A stretch of 56,760 nucleotides of DNA from NCBI GenBank assembly GCA_013375455.1, contig JABXJT010000026.1:1-56760 (forward strand), given 5' to 3'. Each line of letters opens with the position of its first letter. The first letter of the stretch is position 1. Position numbers and translations under genes: made by a program. Shown here in pieces: positions 9,246 to 17,884 of the stretch. The DNA is from Candidatus Helarchaeota archaeon. Its GTDB lineage: Archaea > Asgardarchaeota > Lokiarchaeia > Helarchaeales > HEL-GB-A. The notes under the pieces were generated by a model, which ran no database searches, was not told the origin of the DNA, and saw nothing but the letters and a program-made list of their open reading frames with translations.

Positions 9246-11390
9246 TTAATATATCACGAATACTACAGCAAATTGAAGTGCAATGGTTAAAATCAATGTC
9301 AATACGACGTTAATAGATGGACCAGCCGTATCCTTCATTGGATCACCGACAATATCACCTTGAACAGCAGCATTATAACATTGCATTGATTGGGGATCGG
9401 ATTTATCACGTAATTTTTTACGTAATTTCTTGGCATTGTCAAGTGCTCCACCACCATTATTTAAGAATAGAGCCATCGCTAACCCAGTTATTATCGCACC
9501 TATTAGAAGGCCCGCAACCGCCGTAACGCCCAAAGCAAACCCAACAATTAAAGGGGTAATAATTATCAAAGCTCCAGGAATGATCATGTGTTTTAATGCA
9601 GATACCGTCGCAATATCAACGCAGTGAGCGTATTCTGGATGAACCCCTTCTTTACCCTCTTTAAGCCCCGGAATTTCGTGGAATTGACGTCGTATCTCTT
9701 TAATGATATCTTGGGCACTTTCCCCAACCGCTCGCAGGGCAAATGCAGAAAATACAAAGACAACAACCGCACCGATGAAAAGACCGCCTAACAATAATGG
9801 ATCTGTCAGAATAAATTCAATTGTAGCTCTTTGCTTTACTACGTGATTAAAGGCTTGAAATAAAAGAACTGCAGCAAGAGCGACCGTGGCGATGGCGTAT
9901 CCTTTGGTATAGGCCTTTGTGGTGTTCCCACAGGCATCAAGGCGATCCGTTTCTTTACGGACGTTGTCTTCTAATTGTGCCATTTCAGCTATTCCGCCCG
10001 CATTATCAACTATTGGACCATAGCCATCCAAGCTCAATACCATTCCGCAAACAGAAAATAAGCCCAATGCACCAATTGCGGTTCCAAAGGTTGCGGCTTC
10101 TTCTGAGGCAATGCCCAATGCAGGGGCAGCAGCCTGTCCCAGAAAATAGGATCCAATAAGAGCACCAATCATGATAAAGACGGGGATACCTACACTCTCC
10201 AACCCCGCAGAGAGTCCTGAAATAGTTGTTGTTGCAGGGCCTCCTTCGGTAGCTTTGGCTATGCTTTTAACAGGGCGGTACCGCTCGTCGGTATAATAAA
10301 GTGTCACAAATCCAATTGATAAGGCGGCAACCAGACCTAGAACGCCGGCACCGAAGAAATATAAAGCAGCATTCCCCTCAAACATTAAAAAACATATCAA
10401 CAAAAAAAATCCCGCATTGATAACTGTAGTAACATACATCCCTTTTACTAATATATTCCAAGGTTCATCAGTGTCTTTTCCCCGCACAAACAATTTTCCA
10501 ATTAGAGTTGCAACAAGTCCGAGGGCACAAGAAACAAGTGGAAATAGCATTGCTAGATATTGATCTGGTGGGCCAATTGCTTCAAATAGAATAACAGCGA
10601 GAACAATAGTTGCGATGAATTGCCCTGTTATAGATTCACATAAATCAGCACCCCTACCTGCAATATCTCCCACATTATCACCCACATTATCGGCAATGAC
10701 GCCAGGATTGCGGGGATCATCTTCGGGAATCCCGGCTTCTATTTTTCCAACCAAATCCGCTCCCACATCGGCAGCTTTTGTATAAATCCCACCACCAAGC
10801 AAAGCAAACAAAGCAGCGAAACTAGCACCAAAAGCTAATCCAATGATGCTACCTTCAATGGCGGCAGGTTCTGAAACTACAGCGCCCATAGTGAGAATCA
10901 TAATTATAACTGATAGGAGACATAATCCCACTACCGCTAACCCCATTACTAATCCACCATTGAAGGCGATTTTCAATGCGCCGCTCACGCCCTCTTCTTT
11001 AACTTTATTAGTAACCCGGACATTTGCATTTGTAGCAGTATGCATAGCAATATATCCTGCGATGAGAGAACAAGCCGTCCCAATGATGAAAGCACCAAAG
11101 ACCATCGAGAATTTGCTGGCGAGCCAATTCATCAAATCGATTCCAACAATTAAGGCAATTGCAATAATTGCCCCGATTATTATGATGGTCTTAAATTGAC
11201 GATGCAGATATGCTTGAGCCCCCTCTCTAATATATTTTGCGATCTCCTGCATTCTTGGCGTGCCTTCAGGCAATGCTCTAATTTTAAAAAAGAGATATAA
11301 TGCAAATCCAATGGAAGCGAGCGCTACAATCAAAATGATGAGAATAAAGGGCAAATATTGCGCTGACAGTAAATCAGTTAATAAGGTCAT
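9246..11390 (-). CDS. hppA: membrane H+-translocating pyrophosphatase, copy 1
   Basis: About 714 residues with some 16 membrane helices, the normal size. The pyrophosphate site is intact: KAADVGADLVGKIEAG, then DDPRNPGVIADNVGDNVGD, and the C-terminal GDPMKDTAGPS. The segment GNTTKAYTKG carries Lys and Thr at the two positions that in K+-independent H+-PPases replace the Ala/Gly of K+-dependent ones, so a K+-independent proton pump is predicted. It hydrolyses PPi and pumps H+ out across the cell membrane. ATG 11390 is used; GTG 11396 is in frame. The next paralogue lies at 12097, separated by one small gene. Confidence 0.95.
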   Translation of the reverse strand: MTLLTDLLSAQYLPFILIILIVALASIGFALYLFFKIRALPEGTPRMQEIAKYIREGAQAYLHRQFKTIIIIGAIIAIALIVGIDLMNWLASKFSMVFGAFIIGTACSLIAGYIAMHTATNANVRVTNKVKEEGVSGALKIAFNGGLVMGLAVVGLCLLSVIIMILTMGAVVSEPAAIEGSIIGLAFGASFAALFALLGGGIYTKAADVGADLVGKIEAGIPEDDPRNPGVIADNVGDNVGDIAGRGADLCESITGQFIATIVLAVILFEAIGPPDQYLAMLFPLVSCALGLVATLIGKLFVRGKDTDEPWNILVKGMYVTTVINAGFFLLICFLMFEGNAALYFFGAGVLGLVAALSIGFVTLYYTDERYRPVKSIAKATEGGPATTTISGLSAGLESVGIPVFIMIGALIGSYFLGQAAAPALGIASEEAATFGTAIGALGLFSVCGMVLSLDGYGPIVDNAGGIAEMAQLEDNVRKETDRLDACGNTTKAYTKGYAIATVALAAVLLFQAFNHVVKQRATIEFILTDPLLLGGLFIGAVVVFVFSAFALRAVGESAQDIIKEIRRQFHEIPGLKEGKEGVHPEYAHCVDIATVSALKHMIIPGALIIITPLIVGFALGVTAVAGLLIGAIITGLAMALFLNNGGGALDNAKKLRKKLRDKSDPQSMQCYNAAVQGDIVGDPMKDTAGPSINVVLTLILTIALQFAVVFVIY

Positions 11391-11433
11391 AAACACACTT
11401 CACTATAATTAACAATTTGAAATAATTATTGCT

Positions 11434-11742
11434 TTAATAATCGAAGCTGAAATGGAGCGACTCGTTATAGAGCTGGTGCGCCTCAATCCACGTTACCGTC
11501 GTATCTTTGTTCTTTAAATGTCTTTTCTGTAGTTTTCCCAAACATTCTATCCGGTCACCCCTACGTACATACGTGATATAACTTGACGAGTAATGTACAA
11601 CGATCACGTCGCCAAGTTTTTTATCGAGCTCGGGTACAGCTTCTGATAACTCCAAGGCAAAAATGATCTCACACGAATTCACGAATGAATATAACTCAGG
11701 ATCTCCATGAATAATTCCGTGAATTTTAATATGTTTTGACAT
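11434..11742 (-). CDS. small OB-fold-like protein of unknown function
   Basis: A 102-residue protein that I do not recognise. It is rich in beta-strand pattern (IKIHGIIHGD, CEIIFALELSE, GDVIVVHYSS, DRIECLGKLQKR, TVTWIEAHQLY), which fits a single OB fold such as a single-strand nucleic-acid-binding protein. It sits alone between two H+-pyrophosphatase genes on the same strand. It has no cysteines in zinc pairs, no signal and no membrane helix. The OB-fold call is a guess from strand order. Confidence 0.5.
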   Translation of the reverse strand: MSKHIKIHGIIHGDPELYSFVNSCEIIFALELSEAVPELDKKLGDVIVVHYSSSYITYVRRGDRIECLGKLQKRHLKNKDTTVTWIEAHQLYNESLHFSFDY

Positions 11743-12096
11743 TAACTCAACAACTCCACAATTACAATTCTTATTTTATTTGAGTAATAACCGCTTTTTA
11801 TTTCTCATTGCTTCGTAAGAAAAATTCTAACAAATCATAACTAAAAAGCGACACTACTCAATTAAAACAGATAAGTGGTTATATAAAAATCCATTGATAA
11901 AAATAGAGATTTAAACAACTAAATAGAAATCTAATTGACTAAATAATTATCTAATTGTTCAACTGGATTAGATCTTCCTGAATTATTAATGTTCAGCGCA
12001 AATTAATCATTTCTAGGGAAGATCTATCCTGAATTAGGATATTTTTAATCGAAATATATTTTCAATTAAGTAAGAAAAATGGAAAATTTAGGGGAT
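11743..12096. other. 354-bp AT-rich gap with tandem and inverted repeats
   Basis: No gene is seen. Two tandem 20-bp units lie at 11918-11937 and 11938-11957 (ACTAAATAGAAATCTAATTG, 17 of 20 matching). Just after them, 11965-11978 (GGATTAGATCTTCC) can pair with 12017-12029 (GGAAGATCTATCC) with a single bulged base. The word TCCTGAATTA also follows both arms as a direct repeat. The gap lies downstream of pyrophosphatase copy 2 and upstream of the 102-residue gene, so it may be a terminator or control region. Confidence 0.5.
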
Positions 12097-14316
12097 TTAA
12101 AGGACTACTGTTATGAGATAATGGATTGCGAATAATGCTGCGAATTGGAGCGAGATGGTTCCAACAAGTTTTATCAGTATGTGAATTGAAGGACCTGCGG
12201 TATCTTTCATAGGATCACCGATGGTATCGCCACAAACGGCGGCATTATAGGCCGCAATGGTTTCAGGACGGCTTTTATCTCGGGTTTTTTTGCGTAATTT
12301 CTTGCTATTATCAAAGGCAGCGCCACCCGTGTTGAGATAAAGCGCCATTAGAACTCCAGCGACAGTACAACCCATTAGAAATCCCCCGACACCCATCGCC
12401 CCTAACAGGGCTCCAATAAGAATAGGGGTTATTACAACAAGGGCTCCAGGGAGGACCATCTGTTTTAAGGAGGATTTCGTAGAAATGTCCACGCATTTTG
12501 CATAATCAGGGGTGACGCCTTCCTTCCCTTCTTTCAAACCGGGAATTTCGCGGAATTGACGCCTAATTTCTTTCATCATATCTCCTGCAGCGTTTCCAAC
12601 GGCGCGCATTGCATACGCAGTAAAAACGAATACGAGAAGCGCACCTATAATGAGTCCAATGATTACATGCGGTATTTCGAGACCGAATGACAGATGCACA
12701 GCATATTTTTTAAAATATGCGTCATCAGCTAATCCTATATATGCTTCAAACAGCAGAATTGCGGCAAGTGCGGCTGATCCAATTGCGTAACCCTTCGTGT
12801 AGGCTTTCGTCGTGTTCCCACAAGCATCGAGTCTATCAGTTTCATCGCGAACTTTCTCTTCCAATTGCGCCATTTCCACTATTCCACCGGCGTTGTCAGC
12901 TATGGGCCCAAACCCATCTAGGCTCAGAACAATCCCGCAAATTGAGAGCATACCCATCGTTGCGAGTGCAGTCGCAAAAACCCCCCCATTAATAAGGGTA
13001 AATGGGTTACCATATATGTTTTCATATCCTGCTGCAGCTAATGAAGGGGCTGCCGCAGTCCCTAAATAGAAGGACGCTAGTAGTGCACCCGCTATAATTA
13101 TAATAGGAAGGGCAGTACTTTCAAGACCGACGGACATTCCTGTTATTGCGCAGGTAGCGGGGCCAGTGTCGCATGCATCAGAAATGCTTTTAACGGGACG
13201 GTACCGCTCATCAGTGTAATAAAGAGTCACGATACCTATCAGTACAGCGGCAATAAGCCCTATAACTGCAGCACCATAGAAGAGCCATGCCGCAGGCAAT
13301 TCGAACATTAATAGGCAAATCAATAAGAAGATACCACCAGCGACAATTGTTGTTACATATAAACTCTTCACTAGAATGTTCCAAGGCTCATCTGAATTTT
13401 TTCCACGAACAAAAAATTTTCCAACAAGGGTAGCAATAAGCCCACCGGCACGGGCAACAAGCGGAAAGAGTAATGCAAATACTTTATAACCAGGAGGCGC
13501 GACTGCAAATAATATAATAGCTAGAACCATCGTCGCGATTGTTTCACCAGTAATTGATTCGAATAAATCAGCGCCACGACCGGCTATATCTCCTACATTA
13601 TCGCCTACATTATCTGCAATGACGCCAGGATTACGAGGATCATCTTCGGGAATTCCTGCTTCAACTTTACCTACAAGGTCTGCCCCTACATCCGCTGCTT
13701 TCGTGAAAATGCCGCCACCAAGTTGGGCAAAAAGAGCGGCTAAACTAGCTCCGAATGCAAGACCAATTATGCTTCTACCTAAATGAAGGAGATCGGTAAT
13801 GAAAGGAGCTACCGCGAACATTATGATTATTACGGCGAGGAGACTTAGACCTACTACCGCTAAACCCATTACTAAACCTCCATTAAAGGCGACTTTTAAA
13901 CCACCAACCATTCCTTCCTCTCGTACTTTTTGTGCAGTGCGAACATTTGCATTAGTAGCAGTGTACATGGCGATGTATCCGGAAAGAAGCGAGCATCCCA
14001 TACCGGCTAAGAAAGCAATCGAAACGATCGAAAAAATACCTGCACTCGGACTCATTAGTAAATCAATCCCGATGGCTAATGCAACAGCAATGATTAAACC
14101 AATAATGATAATCGTTTTATATTGGCGTTTAAGATAAGCTTTAGCGCCTTCTCTGATATATTGTGCGATTTCCTTCATTTTGGGAGTGCCTTCAGATAGA
14201 GCCTTAATTTTTAAAGTTAAAAATAACGCGATAGCGATAGAGACAATTGCTACGACCAGTACTACGATAATAAACGGGAGAGTTGCAGGTGTTAATAATT
14301 CGTTTAATATCGCCAT
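12097..14316 (-). CDS. hppA: membrane H+-translocating pyrophosphatase, copy 2
   Basis: A 739-residue paralogue of the pyrophosphatase at 9246, with the same PPi-site motifs (DDPRNPGVIADNVGDNVGD, GDPMKDTAGPS) and the same K+-independent signature GNTTKAYTKG. It is about 25 residues longer, with insertions near residues 440-460 and 560. The start ATG has GAGG four bases upstream. Both copies are on the minus strand, 700 bases apart, and differ throughout, so the duplication is not recent. They may be used under different conditions; the sequence gives no direct hint of which. Confidence 0.95.
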   Translation of the reverse strand: MAILNELLTPATLPFIIVVLVVAIVSIAIALFLTLKIKALSEGTPKMKEIAQYIREGAKAYLKRQYKTIIIIGLIIAVALAIGIDLLMSPSAGIFSIVSIAFLAGMGCSLLSGYIAMYTATNANVRTAQKVREEGMVGGLKVAFNGGLVMGLAVVGLSLLAVIIIMFAVAPFITDLLHLGRSIIGLAFGASLAALFAQLGGGIFTKAADVGADLVGKVEAGIPEDDPRNPGVIADNVGDNVGDIAGRGADLFESITGETIATMVLAIILFAVAPPGYKVFALLFPLVARAGGLIATLVGKFFVRGKNSDEPWNILVKSLYVTTIVAGGIFLLICLLMFELPAAWLFYGAAVIGLIAAVLIGIVTLYYTDERYRPVKSISDACDTGPATCAITGMSVGLESTALPIIIIAGALLASFYLGTAAAPSLAAAGYENIYGNPFTLINGGVFATALATMGMLSICGIVLSLDGFGPIADNAGGIVEMAQLEEKVRDETDRLDACGNTTKAYTKGYAIGSAALAAILLFEAYIGLADDAYFKKYAVHLSFGLEIPHVIIGLIIGALLVFVFTAYAMRAVGNAAGDMMKEIRRQFREIPGLKEGKEGVTPDYAKCVDISTKSSLKQMVLPGALVVITPILIGALLGAMGVGGFLMGCTVAGVLMALYLNTGGAAFDNSKKLRKKTRDKSRPETIAAYNAAVCGDTIGDPMKDTAGPSIHILIKLVGTISLQFAALFAIHYLITVVL

Positions 14317-14636
14317 CTTTCCTCAACTCATTTTTAAGAAATAATAATCTGTTTTTTAAAATTTGAAATTCATTTTATATACGCTTTTTGCTCCAAATTT
14401 TGAATTTGCGTATATTACCATATTAAAAAATAATTTCTAAAATGAAAAGAGCGAAGGAACCATTTTTAAAAGATGGTTAAAGGAGAAATTTGAAAATGGT
14501 ATCGAATTTAATATTAGAAAGATTTCAAAATTTACTTTATCTATTCCTTTGAGAATGGGTTTTTTTCGTCTATTAAATGTAGAATTGATGACAAAGAAAG
14601 AAACTTTTTATTCTCTTAATTTCTCCTTATTATCAA
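14317..14636. other. 320-bp divergent promoter region (hppA copy 2 / hisA)
   Basis: An AT-rich gap between two genes that point away from each other. It must hold the promoter of pyrophosphatase copy 2 on the minus strand and of hisA on the plus strand. A TATA-like stretch (ACTTTTTATTC) lies about 30 bases before the hisA ATG, and no ribosome-binding site precedes that ATG, so the hisA message may be leaderless. No open frame or clear repeat is seen. Confidence 0.4.
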
Positions 14637-15359
14637 ATGCAAGTGATACCAGCGATTGATCTTCAGAACGGAAAATGCGTGCGCCTTTTCAAGGGTCTAG
14701 AAGATAAGAGTACGGTTTATGCTGAAGATCCATTAGAAATGCTCTATTACTGGGAGAATCTCGGAGCGGAGATAATCCACGTCATTGATTTGGATGGGGC
14801 ATTCGGTGAAAAAAGTAATTTACCAATAGTCAAACGTATGCTTGAGGTAGCCACCTCCCGATTGGAGGTTGGTGGGGGAATCAGAACTTTTGAAAGGGCA
14901 GCCGAGCTGTATTCATTGGGGGTTGAAAGAGTCATTATTGGGACTGCGGCTATACAGGATTTTTCGCTCGTATCGAAGTTATCAACGGAAATAGGCTCTC
15001 AACATTTGGTTATCGCTTTAGATTATCGGGCTGAAAAAGTTCTCACTAATGGTTGGACGAAAAGCACGGAATTAAACGTTTATGAAGTCGGTAAAATAAT
15101 GGAACAGAAAGGTGCGGGTTGGATTCTTTTCTCCTCTGCCGAATCGGATGGGACCTTGGAAGGCCCGGACATTCCAAGCATTGATCGGATGGCAAAATCG
15201 GTCACGATTCCCGTCATTGCCGCTGGAGGAATTAGCTCTTTAGAAGATGTAAAGAGAGTGGCATCAACAAAAGTGGCAGCACTCGTTATGGGGAAAGCAC
15301 TTTATGAAAAAAAGTTCTCCTACTCGGAAGCGTTACTTCTCGCAAAAAGACAAGAATAA
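14637..15359 (+). CDS. hisA: HisA: ProFAR isomerase of histidine biosynthesis
   Basis: A 240-residue (beta/alpha)8 barrel with the HisA start QVIPAIDLQNGKCVRL, in which Asp 7 is the catalytic base, the phosphate-binding half-barrel signatures VGGGIRT and AGGISS, and LDGAFG. The second catalytic Asp is expected near residue 127 (ALDYR). It converts ProFAR to PRFAR, the fourth step of the pathway. It is encoded apart from the hisG-D-C-B operon, on the opposite strand, and converges with a small GTPase gene six bases away. Confidence 0.95.
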   Translation: MQVIPAIDLQNGKCVRLFKGLEDKSTVYAEDPLEMLYYWENLGAEIIHVIDLDGAFGEKSNLPIVKRMLEVATSRLEVGGGIRTFERAAELYSLGVERVIIGTAAIQDFSLVSKLSTEIGSQHLVIALDYRAEKVLTNGWTKSTELNVYEVGKIMEQKGAGWILFSSAESDGTLEGPDIPSIDRMAKSVTIPVIAAGGISSLEDVKRVASTKVAALVMGKALYEKKFSYSEALLLAKRQE

Positions 15360-15365
15360 TGGATC

Positions 15366-15893
15366 TTATCCATAATAGAGTGAGAGCATTTCCTGGGTAA
15401 TTAATCCGAAAATATGCGGGACGTTTTCCCCCGATTTAGATGAGGCCTCTATGTACCCATTCAGTCTCCATTCCCGAACCTTTCCCTCTGCAACTTCTCT
15501 AGTTATTCTGCGCTGTTCTAGCAAATCGGCTTTCAGTCCAACTAAAATCATCTTAACATTTGGAACTGCTTGGCGCACTAATGTTATCCACTCGGGAAGG
15601 TTATGGAACGTATAATCCTGCGTCAAGTCAAAACAAAGAATGCACCCATTTGCACCATTGCAATATCCAGGGAGGATGAATCGGAACCGCTCTTCGCCGC
15701 CAAAATCCCAGATCTGTAAAGTAACGAGTTCTTCGCCATACTTAGTAGCTGCTTTAACTTTAACAGCTGAGAAATCGACACCTATTGTCATTTTTGTGCC
15801 TTCTAAAAAGATGCCCTTAGTAAATCTGGTGCAAAGTGCTGTTTTGCCAACGCCACCTTCTCCAGCGAGAACCACTTTTAACACGTATGGCAT
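15366..15893 (-). CDS. divergent small GTPase with altered G3 and G4 motifs
   Basis: A 175-residue Ras-superfamily protein. G1 is standard (GEGGVGKT), as are the switch I Thr (MTIGVDF) and G5-like SSKSG. G3 reads WDFGGEERF, with Glu where the catalytic Gln normally stands, and G4 reads GLKAD where NKxD is expected, so the guanine-contacting Asn is missing. Slow hydrolysis and weakened guanine specificity are therefore likely. There is no lipid-anchor cysteine. It converges with hisA and lies in no clear operon. Its role is unknown; it may be a constitutively active or regulatory GTPase. Confidence 0.88.
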   Translation of the reverse strand: MPYVLKVVLAGEGGVGKTALCTRFTKGIFLEGTKMTIGVDFSAVKVKAATKYGEELVTLQIWDFGGEERFRFILPGYCNGANGCILCFDLTQDYTFHNLPEWITLVRQAVPNVKMILVGLKADLLEQRRITREVAEGKVREWRLNGYIEASSKSGENVPHIFGLITQEMLSLYYG

Positions 15894-16105
15894 TCCTGAT
15901 TCACGTTCCAGCTCGTTCCAGTTCTATTTTCGTTCAATCGTTTTCCGTTTTAGTCTGGGATAAAACACGGAAATATGACTTTGATATAAGAATTTAAAGA
16001 TTAATATTTTTTGCTTGTTTATAAAATTGTAATTCATTTACTCAAAATATTTCGAAATTGTTTTAAGAACTTCCAGTTCGATAAGCAAGTTAGGGTGTGT
16101 GAATA

Positions 16106-16516
16106 TTGAGCATGAAATGGGACTTAACAAGCGCTGAACAATTCGTGAAACAATTAGATTTTTCGAAAGCGAATGGTTTAGTGGTGGTCATAACACAAGA
16201 TTGGCAAACCAATGAGATTTTGATGTGTGGATTTGCAAATCGGGAAGCCATAGTTAAATCACTTATGACTGGCTATGCCTATTATTTTAGTCGGTCTCGA
16301 AAAGCGTTGTGGAAAAAGGGGGAAACATCAGGCCACGTACAAGAAATAAAAGAGGTTTTAATTGATTGCGATGGTGATGCCGTGCTTTTCAAAATCGAAC
16401 AAAAGGTCGCTACCTGTCATAAAGGGTATCGAAGTTGTTTTCATCGAAAATTGAATGCTAATGGTGAACTTAAGGTCATTGGTGAAAGGATTTTTGATCC
16501 TGAAAAGGTATATTGA
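16106..16516 (+). CDS. hisI: HisI: phosphoribosyl-AMP cyclohydrolase
   Basis: A 136-residue stand-alone HisI without the HisE pyrophosphatase domain. Motifs seen: LMCGFAN, SRSRKALWKKGETSGH, the Mg/Zn-binding DCDGDA and the zinc Cys-His set ATCHKGYRSCF. It opens the adenine ring of PR-AMP, the third step of histidine synthesis. The start is TTG 16106, or ATG two codons later; GGTGTG lies upstream. HisE, HisF and HisH are not in this window, so the pathway is spread over the genome. Confidence 0.95.
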   Translation: MSMKWDLTSAEQFVKQLDFSKANGLVVVITQDWQTNEILMCGFANREAIVKSLMTGYAYYFSRSRKALWKKGETSGHVQEIKEVLIDCDGDAVLFKIEQKVATCHKGYRSCFHRKLNANGELKVIGERIFDPEKVY

Positions 16517-16606
16517 TTGGAACTTTACGGTTATTTCTTGAAAAATAATAATTATTGAAAAAAAATTAATATTCGAAGTCAATGAAAGTAAGCTCCATAT
16601 AGAATG

Positions 16607-16704
16607 TAGAGGTCGAGTTTTTTATATAGAGGTCAGAAAGACTTAAATACAACTATAATAATATCCATCATAGAGTTTGATCTCTACGGGAAGCTGTAGA
16701 GGTC
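16607..16704. promoter_or_regulatory. TAGAGGTC operator array and TATA box before the 16741 gene
   Basis: Three exact TAGAGGTC words lie at 16607, 16627 and 16697, spaced by 20 and 70 bases, so they would face the same side of the helix. A TATA-like TTAAATAC at 16643-16650 predicts a start near 16672. There a dyad TAGAGTTTGATCTCTA (16671-16686) straddles the start, and the minus-sense arm at 16679-16687 pairs with the plus-sense word at 16696-16704 (8 of 9 bases). This looks like a multi-site repressor or activator target. Confidence 0.6.
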
Positions 16705-16740
16705 TATAATAGATGAATAAAAAAATATGAGGTATGTAAA

Positions 16741-17238
16741 ATGGGCGCTGAAGAAGAGAAAAAACAAACGATCTTTGATTTATTTTTAGCACCTTTCAAA
16801 TCCATTCAAAATTTGATTCAAGGTGAAGAAGGTGAAGAAGGTGGCGCAACCAAAACACTTGGCGAGCGCCTCGATTCGATCCGAGAGACATTAGGATTGA
16901 AGGACTTGGACGAAAAAATCAAAGCCGTCATGAAAGAACTAGAAGTTAGTAAGAGAGTCGAGAAATTCAAGAATGTCATGGAAATCTTGGGCATCACTGA
17001 ACAATGGGCCCGAATTAAGGAATTAATCGAAAGAGCTGACATTCCAGACAAGCGAAAGAAAGCAAGAGAAGTCATCGAGAAGCTAGGCGTTGATGAAGAA
17101 CGCTTAACGAGCATTCAGGAAGATTTGGGTCTTCCAGAAACGAAAGATCGCGTTGAAGACATCATGGACGTCGCTGGTCTCGGTGATGACTACAGAGAAC
17201 TTTTAGCTCTCTTTGAAATGAAAGAAGAAGAGGAATAA
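16741..17238 (+). CDS. acidic, highly charged helical protein
   Basis: A 165-residue protein that I do not recognise. Almost everything after residue 40 is amphipathic helix rich in Glu, Lys and Arg, arranged as short repeated segments separated by turns with a G-[LIV] motif (TLGLKDLD, ILGITEQW, KLGVDEER, DLGLPETK, VAGLGDDY), about 25-30 residues apart. It has a Gly/Glu-rich linker at 28-37, no cysteine and no membrane helix. It is preceded by an elaborate promoter with repeated TAGAGGTC sites and followed by a PadR regulator and an Hsp20 gene, so a stress-related chaperone-like or scaffold role is possible but unproven. Confidence 0.75.
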   Translation: MGAEEEKKQTIFDLFLAPFKSIQNLIQGEEGEEGGATKTLGERLDSIRETLGLKDLDEKIKAVMKELEVSKRVEKFKNVMEILGITEQWARIKELIERADIPDKRKKAREVIEKLGVDEERLTSIQEDLGLPETKDRVEDIMDVAGLGDDYRELLALFEMKEEEE

Positions 17239-17308
17239 GGGTATTACTTCCTTATTTCTTTACAACTATTTTTTTTCAACTTATTTAACATGATTTTTGG
17301 GAGATGAC

Positions 17309-17872
17309 ATGTTTCTATTTCCAGATAAAGAATCAAGGATTTCTAGTTTAGTAGAATTGCTAATTTTACTCACGTTAAAAAAGGAAGGTAGACTACGGGG
17401 AGTTGACATCATCAATAGATTATCGGAGCAATTTCAAAATTGGAAACCGCAATCTGGAACAATTTATCCTGTCTTGGCAAGATTAAATGAGAAAAAAGGA
17501 TATATATATCTTGAAGAGAAGTATTATCAAATAACTGAGGTTGGTGAAGAGGTATTGGAACAAGGGTTGAAATCCTTCATTGAAACCATTATTTTTATTG
17601 ATAATGTATTTAATTTTAGTAGACCCCTAATGGATGAGTTAGATATCATTAAATCTGAAGAAATTTGGCTTCAAAATCACCTGCCGCATATTACAACGTT
17701 AATTGATGGATTCCCAATGGTTCGTGCTCAATTTTCTGGAGAAAAATCATCCGAAATTTACATGTTGCTAACGAGATTGCAAGAGGTCATACAGGATACA
17801 TTGCAATCTATTGATAAGCAAATTACCGCTATTAAAGATGAAGAAAAAATTGTTCGTGTGAAAATAAAATAG
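17309..17872 (+). CDS. PadR-family winged-helix transcriptional regulator
   Basis: About 187 residues. Residues 10-80 form the PadR winged helix (LLILLTLKKEGRLRG, SGTIYPVLARLNEKKGYI, YQITEVGEEVLEQ). The rest is helical and may dimerise. ATG 17309 is preferred because GGAG lies six bases upstream; a TTG at 17297 is in frame. The gene lies only 12 bases before the Hsp20 gene, so the two are probably co-transcribed, and the regulator is a candidate for binding the TAGAGGTC array upstream of the 16741 gene. Confidence 0.85.
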   Translation: MFLFPDKESRISSLVELLILLTLKKEGRLRGVDIINRLSEQFQNWKPQSGTIYPVLARLNEKKGYIYLEEKYYQITEVGEEVLEQGLKSFIETIIFIDNVFNFSRPLMDELDIIKSEEIWLQNHLPHITTLIDGFPMVRAQFSGEKSSEIYMLLTRLQEVIQDTLQSIDKQITAIKDEEKIVRVKIK

Positions 17873-17884
17873 GGAGATTTGAAC

